14,620 nucleotides of DNA from Phycisphaerae bacterium SM23_33 (GTDB lineage: Bacteria; Planctomycetota; Phycisphaerae; SM23-33): positions 1 through 14,620 of the forward strand of contig LJUF01000034.1 in the NCBI GenBank assembly GCA_001303665.1, read 5' to 3'. Each line of letters starts with the position of its first letter. Within the stretch, counting starts at the first letter, position 1. Position numbers and translations under genes: made by a program. Below, piece after piece: positions 8,452 to 14,620 of the stretch. The notes beneath the pieces were generated by a model. That model was not told the DNA's origin. It ran no database searches and saw only the letters and a list, made by a program, of their open reading frames with translations.

Positions 8452-8467
8452 GGGTGCGGCCGCACCC
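8452..8467. promoter_or_regulatory. 16-bp perfect palindrome, possible operator
   Basis: GGGTGCGGCCGCACCC is a perfect inverted repeat without a loop, centred between 8459 and 8460. It lies between the candidate promoter and the start codon of the metallopeptidase-enolase gene, about 20-30 bases beyond the likely transcription start. A dimeric repressor site is the simplest reading. As RNA it would need to open a few central bases to form a hairpin, and no T-run follows. Confidence 0.4.
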
Positions 8468-8519
8468 TCATGAGGATCCTGCCAGCAGCGGAAACAAAGG
8501 CGAAAAGAAAGGACCGACG

Positions 8520-10952
8520 ATGACAGGCAGCGTATGCGAGCGTCTGGGCGCGGGTGTTCGAAAACTGGCCTGCTGGTTGGGCCTGGGCTCCGGCCTCCAC
8601 GCCGGCGGTGGCCGGCTTGCGGGGACCCTGGAGCAGGGCTGGGTCATCGCCAACCACAAGCTGGTTTCCTTCCACGCGGCCTTCCTGTCCTCCCTGTTCA
8701 TGCTGACCGGCACGGGCTGGACCACCGGCAAGGTGCTGGCCTTCATGTTCGCGCCCTGGAAGGCCGAGGTGTGGCTCTCGGCCGTCATCTGGTACCTCTC
8801 CTGGCACATCAACGTTGCCCTGCACGAGCTGGGCCATTACATCGCCGCCGTCCGCACCAACAACCTGCGCCCCGAGTACCTGGAGCAGGCCAACAGGCGC
8901 CTGAGCACGGGCAAGCTCGGCTTGTACCTGGAGGCGCTGATCAAGATCCCCTGGGGCAGGTTCCCCGGCGTCAAGAAGGAAGCCGGCAGCTTCTTCCCGG
9001 ACGTCAAGGCCCAGAACCTGGCCGTTTCCTCGGCCGGGCCCCTGGCCAGTCAGAAGGTCGCCTTGGTCGCACTGCCGATCGGGATCGTCGGGGTGGCCCT
9101 CGGATTCGGCCTGCTGCACAGCCTAGTGGTTATCTGGATTGCCCGGCTGTTCTTCACCATCGGGGTGGTGGCGCTGCTGGACCGGCTGCTGGCGGACAGC
9201 GGGGCGGTGAAGAGCTACCGGGCCCGGCTGTCGGGCGCCGCCGCCCGGGCGGGCGAGGCCCGAAGGGCCGCCGGCGGGCGAAAGTGGGACCCTGCCGCGA
9301 TCAAGAAGATGATGCTGGAAAAGCGGCTCCAGGAAGTCCAGGTCGAGGGCGGCAGCGTCCGCGCCCCGTGGCAGTTCCGCAACTGCCTCATGGGCGGGCG
9401 GCATACCGAGGAGCAGGGCGGGAACCTGTCCTTCCAGGAGTTCATGTTCCTGCCGCTGTCGGCGGAGAATTACGTCGAGGCCCAGCGCATGACCAACGCC
9501 CTGCAGAGCCGCGTCATCCAGATCGTGCAGGACTCCGAGGGCATGAACTTCGTGGGCATCGGCCTGGAGGGCGGCATGGTTGGGGCCTATTCCAAGCGCC
9601 CGGAAGACCGCATCCCCGAGGAGCGGGCCCTGAAGGTGGCCGTGCAGGCCATCGAGGAGTGCGGCTTCGTGCCGGGGGTGGACGTGGCGCTGGCCCTGGA
9701 CCCCGCCGCCAGCGAGTTGTCCATCGCCTTCCGCGAGCACACCGGCCGCAGCGACGCCGTCGGCCAGTACTTCTTCTGGCGGGCCGAGGAGCCCAGGGTC
9801 ATGTCTTCCGAGGAGTTTGTGGAGATGTACAAGGACTGGGTGGCGCAGTTCCCCATCGTCTCCATCGAGGACGGCTTCGCCGAGGACGACCCCGAAGGCT
9901 GGAAGGCCCTGATGAAGGAGCTGGGCGACAGGATCTTCATCATCGGCGACGACCTGGTCACCACCAAGGACACCACCATCGCCCGCTGCATCGAGGACGG
10001 GCTGATCAACACCGCCCTGATCAAGGCCAATCAGATCGGCACGCTCTCGGAGACGCTGCTGGCCACCCACGCCGCCAAGAGCGGCGGGGCGGATCTGGTT
10101 GTCTCGCACCGCTCCAAGAGCCCCAACGACACCATGGAGGCCGACATCGCCTTCGCCGTGGACTCCGTCGGCATGAAGTGCGGCGGGGGGTCCAACACGG
10201 AGCGGCTGATCAAGTACGCCCGCATCGTGGAGCTGATGCGGCAGGCCCAGAAGGGCTTCAAGATCACCCGCCCGCTGGAAGGCGACCTGAAGATCGCCGA
10301 CGTCACCGCCCGCGAGGAGGCCACCAACGCCGGCATCCCCACCGTGGGCGTGACCGTCCGCCTGGAGAACGGCGTCAGCTTCCACGGGGCCACCCCGCTG
10401 GGGACCTCGGCCGGCACCGATGAGGCCATCCACCTCGTGGACAGCACCATCGAAAAGTGCGGCGCCACCGACAAGTACGCCGATCTGTTCGAACCCATCG
10501 AGGACAGCCGGACCTTCAAGTTCCGCAAGGGCCTGGCCGCCGACGCCGTCCGCGCCAAGAACGACGAGGAGGTCACCCGGTTGTGGGGCAGGGCCCAGCG
10601 ATACAACGGCAAGGGCTGCCTGAACGCCGTGGACAACGTCGAAGAGCACATTGCCCCGCTGCTGGTGGGCAAGCAGATCTCCCAGATCGGCTCCCTGGAG
10701 GACGTGGACCGGCAACTGCTGGCGCTGGAGGCCAAGATCGCCGCCCAGCGCGGCAAGCTCGCCGAGGGGGCCCCCGCCGAGCAGACGATCGCCATCATGC
10801 AGCGCAAGGCCAACCTGGGCATGAACGCCATCCTGTCCTGCTCGCTGGCCCTGGGCCGGCTGATCGCCGCCCGCGACGGCGTGGAGCTGTCCGACATCCT
10901 CCGCAAGATGGAGGGCAACATCGACCGCGACGCCCTGTATAGCGTGAAGTAG
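8520..10952 (+). CDS. M50-like membrane metallopeptidase fused to a domain-swapped (circularly permuted) enolase
   Basis: The 810-residue product has two parts. Residues 1-230 form an integral-membrane zinc-peptidase-like domain: hydrophobic segments near 50-66, 82-108, 178-198 and 200-222, HELGH at 102-106, AGP at 172-174 and Asp221 in LLDRLL, the M50/site-2-protease pattern. Residues about 285-575 are the enolase catalytic barrel: His295, QEFM with Glu307, EGG with Glu350, LALDPAAS with Asp394, IEDG with Glu450, GDD 476-478, KANQIGTL with Lys502, SHRS with His530, Lys553. Residues 591-790 are the enolase N-terminal domain: VTAREE, IPTV, GTSAG with Ser630, NGKGCLNAV, LGMNAIL. The usual order is the reverse. 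Enolase converts 2-phosphoglycerate to phosphoenolpyruvate; activity here is plausible but unproven. AAAGGA (8508-8513), six bases upstream, fixes the start. The frame is open from 8361, but that extension lacks support. Confidence 0.88.
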   Translation: MTGSVCERLGAGVRKLACWLGLGSGLHAGGGRLAGTLEQGWVIANHKLVSFHAAFLSSLFMLTGTGWTTGKVLAFMFAPWKAEVWLSAVIWYLSWHINVALHELGHYIAAVRTNNLRPEYLEQANRRLSTGKLGLYLEALIKIPWGRFPGVKKEAGSFFPDVKAQNLAVSSAGPLASQKVALVALPIGIVGVALGFGLLHSLVVIWIARLFFTIGVVALLDRLLADSGAVKSYRARLSGAAARAGEARRAAGGRKWDPAAIKKMMLEKRLQEVQVEGGSVRAPWQFRNCLMGGRHTEEQGGNLSFQEFMFLPLSAENYVEAQRMTNALQSRVIQIVQDSEGMNFVGIGLEGGMVGAYSKRPEDRIPEERALKVAVQAIEECGFVPGVDVALALDPAASELSIAFREHTGRSDAVGQYFFWRAEEPRVMSSEEFVEMYKDWVAQFPIVSIEDGFAEDDPEGWKALMKELGDRIFIIGDDLVTTKDTTIARCIEDGLINTALIKANQIGTLSETLLATHAAKSGGADLVVSHRSKSPNDTMEADIAFAVDSVGMKCGGGSNTERLIKYARIVELMRQAQKGFKITRPLEGDLKIADVTAREEATNAGIPTVGVTVRLENGVSFHGATPLGTSAGTDEAIHLVDSTIEKCGATDKYADLFEPIEDSRTFKFRKGLAADAVRAKNDEEVTRLWGRAQRYNGKGCLNAVDNVEEHIAPLLVGKQISQIGSLEDVDRQLLALEAKIAAQRGKLAEGAPAEQTIAIMQRKANLGMNAILSCSLALGRLIAARDGVELSDILRKMEGNIDRDALYSVK

Positions 10953-11098
10953 GAACGCGGCCACGGCGAGGGACCCACCGTCCTCTGCCAACGCGACACG
11001 CTGCCGGACATTTCGGTCGCTGCCCCCCGGTGGTTCGGCAGGCCGGTGGAGCCGCCCGGCCGGGGCTGCAGTGAGAAAGGAGCAGCGGAACGGCAGGC

Positions 11099-12373
11099 AT
11101 GGAAGCAGGCGACTCGACAAACCCCTCTGGGTTCCACTACGCCTGGGTCGTGCTTGCTGTGGGGACCCTCGTGGTCTTTGGTTCTCTGGGACTGGCCCGG
11201 TTCGGCTACACCATGCTGCTGCCCGCCATGCAATCGGGACTGGGGCTGGACAACACCCAGGCTGGCGGTCTGGCCACGGCCAACCTCGTCGGGTACCTGG
11301 CGCTGTCGGTGGCTGGGGGCGACCTGGCGGCGCGGTACGGGCCCCGGGCCGTCATCACGGTTGGGCTGGCGCTGGCGGCCGCGGGCATGCTGCTGACGGG
11401 TCTTGCCGACAGCTTTGCCGCCGCCGCGGCCTGGCGGGCGCTGACCGGCATAGGCAGCGGCGCCAGCAACGTGCCGGTCATGGGACTGCTGGCCGCGTGG
11501 TTCGTTCGCCGCCGCCGCGGCCTGGCCGCAGGCGTGGCCGTGACCGGCTCCTCATTGGCCCTCATCGTGCTGGGTCCGCTGGTGCCCCAGGTGCTGGCCG
11601 CCCGGGGCGGGGACGGCTGGCGCATCTCCTGGTTCCTCTTTGCAGGCGCGACGGCCGGCCTGGCGGCCCTGGCTCTGGCCGTGCTCCGGAATCGGCCTTC
11701 GGCGGTGGGGCTGCGCCCTCTGGGGTCGACGGGAGACGACGAGCCGGGCTCCTCCAGTGCCGGCGGGCTGAAGTGGGGGAGCGTTTATCGGTCGGGCCTC
11801 GTCTGGCACGTCGGTCTGATCTACGTCGCCTTCGGGTTCTCGTACATCATCTACATGACCTTCTTCACCAAATACCTGATCGCAGAGGGCGGATACACGC
11901 AGGCGTCTGCGGGCAGGCTGTTCATGCTCATGGGCTGGCTGAGCCTGCTGTGCGGCCTGATCTGGGGATGGGTCTCGGACGTCATCGGCCGCAAGGGCGC
12001 CCTGATCATCGTGTATCTCATCCACGCTGTTGCCTTCGGCCTCTTTGCACTGTGGCCCGCGCCGGCCGGCTTCACAATCTCCGCGATCCTGTTCGGTCTG
12101 TCGGCATGGAGCATCCCGGCCGTCATGGCCGCGACCTGCGGAGATCTGCTGGGTGCGAGGCTGGCGCCCGCCGGGCTCGGCTTCATCACCCTCTTTTTCG
12201 GCGTCGGGCAGGCGGCCGGCCCCAGCGCCGCCGGCGCCTTGGCGGACGCGGCCGGGTCGCTTTCCCCGGCGCTGCTGCTTGCCGCCGGAGTAGCCCTGCT
12301 GGGCGCCGTCGGCGCCCTGCTGCTGCGCAGCCCCGCGCTGGCGCGGGGCGGAGCTCAAGCCTCTCGCGGCTAA
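11099..12373 (+). CDS. Major facilitator superfamily transporter
   Basis: The 424-residue protein is strongly hydrophobic throughout, with about 12 membrane segments and a more polar linker near 205-225 (GSTGDDEPGSSSAGG) between the two halves. The first segment ends in LARFGYTMLLPAM, and GGDLAARYGPRA follows the second segment at the place of the MFS loop 2-3 motif. The middle has GIGSGASNVPVMGLLAAWF and a basic RRRRG loop. The pattern resembles YbfB/YjiJ-like or oxalate/formate-type MFS carriers; the substrate is unknown. The start is the only suitable ATG, but the best ribosome site, AAAGGAG (11076-11082), is 16 bases away, which is long. The gene follows the enolase fusion after 146 bp on the same strand, and its stop overlaps that of the converging gene. 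Confidence 0.9.
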   Translation: MEAGDSTNPSGFHYAWVVLAVGTLVVFGSLGLARFGYTMLLPAMQSGLGLDNTQAGGLATANLVGYLALSVAGGDLAARYGPRAVITVGLALAAAGMLLTGLADSFAAAAAWRALTGIGSGASNVPVMGLLAAWFVRRRRGLAAGVAVTGSSLALIVLGPLVPQVLAARGGDGWRISWFLFAGATAGLAALALAVLRNRPSAVGLRPLGSTGDDEPGSSSAGGLKWGSVYRSGLVWHVGLIYVAFGFSYIIYMTFFTKYLIAEGGYTQASAGRLFMLMGWLSLLCGLIWGWVSDVIGRKGALIIVYLIHAVAFGLFALWPAPAGFTISAILFGLSAWSIPAVMAATCGDLLGARLAPAGLGFITLFFGVGQAAGPSAAGALADAAGSLSPALLLAAGVALLGAVGALLLRSPALARGGAQASRG

Positions 12374-14280
12374 TCCGTCTTCGCCGACGGCACGCGGAGG
12401 GTGATGCTCACGTCGTGGGGCTCGTGCTCGCAGTGAACGACGTACTCGTGCTGGTCGCCGGTAATGGTCTGGCTGTGCCTGTGCAGCCGGCGGCCCACGT
12501 CGGGATGGACCTCATACCACGCGTGCTCGACCTCCAGCGGGGCGGGCTCGCCTGCCGGGACGCCTGCCTGCTTGCCGCAGGCAGGCAGGTAGTGGCCCAT
12601 GACGCGGAAGCCGTGAGCGCCCTTCTTGGCCGAGAAGCGAATGTAGGCGTTCCTGGACCTGCCGGAAAGCCGTCCCTCGCCGAACACGCCGAAGTGCCAG
12701 CCATGGGGGTCCTCGACTATCTGGCGCTCGGCGATGGTTTGCCACGGCCCGTCGGGCGATTCGGCAATCTCGATCTTTGCCGGCGTGCCATCGTAGTCCT
12801 CGCCGGGCTTGCGGCCCTGGATGATCGAATACGCCCGCAGCCAGGCCATCTTCCCGCCCCTCGGGGCGGACAATCGGTACGTCACCTGCCACGGTTTCGC
12901 GGCATCGGCCGGGAACAGCCGGACCCAATCGCTCGGATCATGCCGGAGGTTCTCCGCGGCATGGGCGGCCGAAATGGACCGCGGGTCGTCGGTGCGGTAC
13001 TCGATCATGATGGGGCGGGTGTGCAGGCCGTAGCGGTCGCCGCAGTGCAGTCTCATGCGGTTGTCGCCGGCGTTCTTGAGGGCCGGCAGCGAGTGCGGCG
13101 AAACCATGAACCACAGCCTTGTCTGGAACGAGCGCAGGGCGCCGCCGCGGCCGTGCAGCACCAGCCGCAGCCTCAGGCGGTAGTGCGCGTCGGCCAGCTC
13201 GGTGAAATCCAGGTCGCATTCCACCTGCCCGGATTGACCTTTGGAGCTCCAGAGCGTTCGCCACCTCCTGGACAGTTCCGGGGCGCCCTGGACTTTCGCG
13301 GCCGCACCCGGAGGCAGGTCAAAGACGGCCTTGAGGACTGCCCCGTCGCTTGACGGCACGCGGCGGAGCGGATCGGGGATGCCGCAGTAGACGTATGGCG
13401 ATTCGAAGGCAAAGACCACGTGGCCGGCGTCGCCCGCGCAGACCAGGCCGCCGTCTTGCAGCGACAGGCCTCGCATCTCGTCGGCGCCCATTTCCACGTC
13501 GCGGTATTCGGGCGAGAGCTTTGGGGCGTAGAAGAAGAAGCCATTGCCCCACTTCCGCCACGGCCAGAAGCGCTCGGTGGGGCCCTCCGGCCCGGTCTCG
13601 GCCCGATACCGCTTGAACATCGCCGGGTAGTGGGGGAAGACCACCCAGCGCCCGTGGTGGCGGAAGAAGCGGGTCATCTCCTCGCCCGGCCGGAGGCGGA
13701 AGTCCATGGGGTGAATCCGTTCCTCCAAGACGTCCGGGTATTCGGGCTTGGACTCGTAGAGTTTCGCGAACTTCTTCGGCAGCCGGTCGGGCATGTGGTA
13801 GGGGAAGGATGGGTTGGGTTGGTCGGAGACCAGCGTCGGGTCGTGGTACAGGTCTTCGCGTGAGGCGATGACCTGCTCATCCGGCGGCCGCAGACGGTGG
13901 AACATCTGGATGTCCGCGTCGAAGTAGTGCCACCGGCCGTCGTAGAAGACCTCCGTGCCCTCGTGCCCGGTGATCTTGGCGATGCGGGCTCTGAACCCGG
14001 CGGCGCGAGCCACCATCGCCAGCACGTTGGCGTGCACGTGGCAGATAGTGAAACCGTACACGTTGAAGATCTTCAGCGGGTCGTACACGTCCCTTTCCCA
14101 CAGCAGCTCCCACGGCGGGCAGTAGTGGAAGATGCCCAGGTCGTGGTCCACCATGAGCTGCCACAGGGCGGCGGCCAGCTCCTGGCCGCTCTTGCCCGCA
14201 AAGCGCGGGCTGTTGACGAGGTTCTCCAGCGTGGAAAAGTCCGGCACGTGCTCGGAAACGATCCAGGGCGTGTAACGCAT
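12370..14280 (-). CDS. Transglutaminase-like (papain-fold) protein with large beta-rich C-terminal region
   Basis: The 636-residue protein has a transglutaminase-like core near residues 30-125. Cys80 in YGFTICHVHA starts the core helix; His106 lies in GHEGTEVFYDG and Asp121 in WHYFDAD, giving a Cys-His-Asp order and spacing like that of bacterial transglutaminase/peptidase folds. After it come residues 130-300 (many aromatic and Pro residues, no motif recognised), then beta-rich modules to the end. A stretch near 500-560 (KIEIAESPDGPWQTI) resembles a sugar-binding-like sandwich. No signal peptide or membrane segment is visible, so location is uncertain. Likely roles are peptidase, amidase or a non-catalytic variant. 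GGAGGAA (14291-14297), ten bases upstream, supports the start. A 10-bp inverted repeat lies inside the coding region. Confidence 0.8.
   Translation of the reverse strand: MRYTPWIVSEHVPDFSTLENLVNSPRFAGKSGQELAAALWQLMVDHDLGIFHYCPPWELLWERDVYDPLKIFNVYGFTICHVHANVLAMVARAAGFRARIAKITGHEGTEVFYDGRWHYFDADIQMFHRLRPPDEQVIASREDLYHDPTLVSDQPNPSFPYHMPDRLPKKFAKLYESKPEYPDVLEERIHPMDFRLRPGEEMTRFFRHHGRWVVFPHYPAMFKRYRAETGPEGPTERFWPWRKWGNGFFFYAPKLSPEYRDVEMGADEMRGLSLQDGGLVCAGDAGHVVFAFESPYVYCGIPDPLRRVPSSDGAVLKAVFDLPPGAAAKVQGAPELSRRWRTLWSSKGQSGQVECDLDFTELADAHYRLRLRLVLHGRGGALRSFQTRLWFMVSPHSLPALKNAGDNRMRLHCGDRYGLHTRPIMIEYRTDDPRSISAAHAAENLRHDPSDWVRLFPADAAKPWQVTYRLSAPRGGKMAWLRAYSIIQGRKPGEDYDGTPAKIEIAESPDGPWQTIAERQIVEDPHGWHFGVFGEGRLSGRSRNAYIRFSAKKGAHGFRVMGHYLPACGKQAGVPAGEPAPLEVEHAWYEVHPDVGRRLHRHSQTITGDQHEYVVHCEHEPHDVSITLRVPSAKTD
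12562..12586. repeat. Perfect inverted repeat inside the transglutaminase-like gene
   Basis: GCCTGCCTGC (12562-12571) and GCAGGCAGGC (12577-12586) form a 10-bp stem with a five-base loop (TTGCC). It falls where the protein reads LPACGKQAGVPAG, a Gly/Ala/Pro-rich patch between two beta modules. It may be a small palindromic element inserted in frame, or chance in CCTG-rich sequence. Confidence 0.45.
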
Positions 14281-14456
14281 GGCCTAAAGCTTCCTCCAGA
14301 TGTCTGGTCGTTCGGCCGTCAAGGATGCAGGGGTCAAGGCTGAGAAACGTATCCGCCCGCGGCCCCACAGGCAAGGGTTCGGATGTTTTTCCGGCTGGCC
14401 CGGCGCGGGCCTGGCCCGAGCCGTCCCAATCGCGGGGTCATTTGACTTGACCTGGC

Positions 14457-14485
14457 TTGACAGAACGCGAGAACGACCCTATACT
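14457..14485 (+). promoter_or_regulatory. Near-consensus sigma70 promoter
   Basis: TTGACA (14457-14462) matches the -35 consensus exactly and TATACT (14480-14485) matches the -10 at five of six positions; the spacer is exactly 17 bp. Transcription should begin near 14491-14493 and read rightwards into the leader ORF and the right-edge gene. It is the strongest promoter-like site in the window. Confidence 0.75.
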
Positions 14486-14488
14486 GAT

Positions 14489-14521
14489 GTTAGGTATACG
14501 TTAGGTCACAGCCAGGTGCGC
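14489..14521 (+). promoter_or_regulatory. Three 11-bp direct repeats over the transcription start (operator-like)
   Basis: The units GTTAGGTATAC, GTTAGGTCACA and GCCAGGTGCGC follow one another exactly; AGGT recurs at 14492, 14503 and 14514. They begin just past the -10 box and cover the expected transcription start, the position of a classical repressor site. The 11-bp period places each copy on one face of the helix. The third AGGT also sits six bases before the ATG of the leader ORF and could serve as its ribosome site. Confidence 0.5.
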
Positions 14522-14596
14522 ATGTTGCTGCCAGGGAATCGCAAGTATTTGCTGCGCCGCGGCATGCGCAAAGTAAGATCGGACGTTGAGCCATGA
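14522..14596 (+). CDS. Possible 24-residue leader peptide
   Basis: An ATG at 14522 opens a 24-codon frame whose product starts MLLPGNRKYLLRRG and is rich in Arg and Lys. AGGT six bases upstream could act as ribosome site, and the promoter would give a leader of about 30 bases. Its stop overlaps the next start as ATGA (14593-14596), an arrangement typical of translational coupling. The peptide matches no family I recognise, and a chance ORF cannot be excluded. Confidence 0.3.
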   Translation: MLLPGNRKYLLRRGMRKVRSDVEP

Positions 14597-14620
14597 ACGT
14601 CGAGCAGATAGACGAGCCGA
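14593..14620 (+). CDS. Start of an unidentified gene running off the right edge
   Basis: An ATG at 14593 begins a frame reading MNVEQIDEP to the window end. The strong promoter about 100 bases upstream and the ATGA overlap with the preceding small ORF support a real start. Its own ribosome site is weak (GGACGTTGAG), so it may depend on coupling. Nine residues do not allow identification. Confidence 0.4.

Larger units (their letters stand above)
14281..14592. other. Divergent intergenic region with promoter and repeat array
   Basis: These 312 bases separate the start of the transglutaminase-like gene from the right-edge gene. The left half (14281-14430) shows nothing but the ribosome site of the minus-strand gene. 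The right half holds three TTGAC copies (14442, 14447, 14457), a near-consensus promoter, three AGGT direct repeats and a short leader ORF, described separately. Confidence 0.6.

Noticed and set aside
8361..8519. Longer start for the metallopeptidase-enolase gene at 8361
   Set aside because: It would place the candidate promoter and the palindrome inside coding sequence, and the extension is Arg/Pro/Cys-rich; 8520 has a good ribosome site.
9123..11120. Long minus-strand frame opposite the enolase fusion (and its neighbours at 8154-9119 and 10031-11233)
   Set aside because: GC-rich codon bias on the plus strand leaves the opposite frame open. The translation is low-complexity, rich in Gly, Val, Leu, His and Gln, with no motif, while the plus frame shows clear enzyme signatures.
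11071..13353. Plus-strand frame of 760 codons across the MFS gene and the converging gene
   Set aside because: It is out of frame with the hydrophobic MFS product and antisense to the transglutaminase-like gene; Arg/Gly-rich without motifs.

Overview
The window is GC-rich DNA with long, mostly non-overlapping genes and no rRNA, tRNA, CRISPR array or recognisable transposase. The gene mix is a secreted metallophosphoesterase, a 1,226-residue multi-PAS/GAF kinase, a transglutaminase-like protein with a large beta-rich tail, and GC-rich palindromes in and between genes. This suggests an environmental Planctomycetota-like bacterium (Phycisphaerae-like would fit). That placement is inference from style, not from a marker gene.

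Layout, left to right. A minus-strand gene appears to start at base 30 and run off the left edge. About 590 bases without a convincing gene follow; they hold a strong palindrome and two sets of short direct repeats. Next come a secreted metallophosphoesterase (-), dapA (+, lysine and cell-wall precursor synthesis), a GT-B glycosyltransferase (-, convergent with dapA) and, divergent from it, a soluble sensor histidine kinase (+) with five PAS domains and a tandemly duplicated GAF module. After a 181-bp gap lies the most unusual gene (8520-10952, +). It is a membrane-embedded M50-like zinc-metallopeptidase domain (HELGH, AGP, late Asp) fused to an enolase whose two domains are in swapped order: catalytic barrel first, N-terminal capping domain last. 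The main enolase active-site residues are all visible. An MFS transporter (+) and a transglutaminase-like protein (-) follow; their stop codons overlap in four bases. The right edge has a near-consensus sigma70 promoter overlapped by three 11-bp direct repeats, a possible 24-codon leader ORF, and the first nine codons of another gene.

How the genes work together: apart from dapA, a housekeeping gene, they do not form an obvious pathway. Most neighbours are convergent or divergent, so the transcription units are short. The metallopeptidase-enolase protein is the best candidate for an undescribed system. It looks like an enolase tethered to the membrane, or an enolase-fold sensor controlling a membrane peptidase. 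The kinase upstream and the MFS transporter downstream lie on the same strand, but each is separated by a sizeable gap (181 and 146 bp), so co-regulation is only a possibility.
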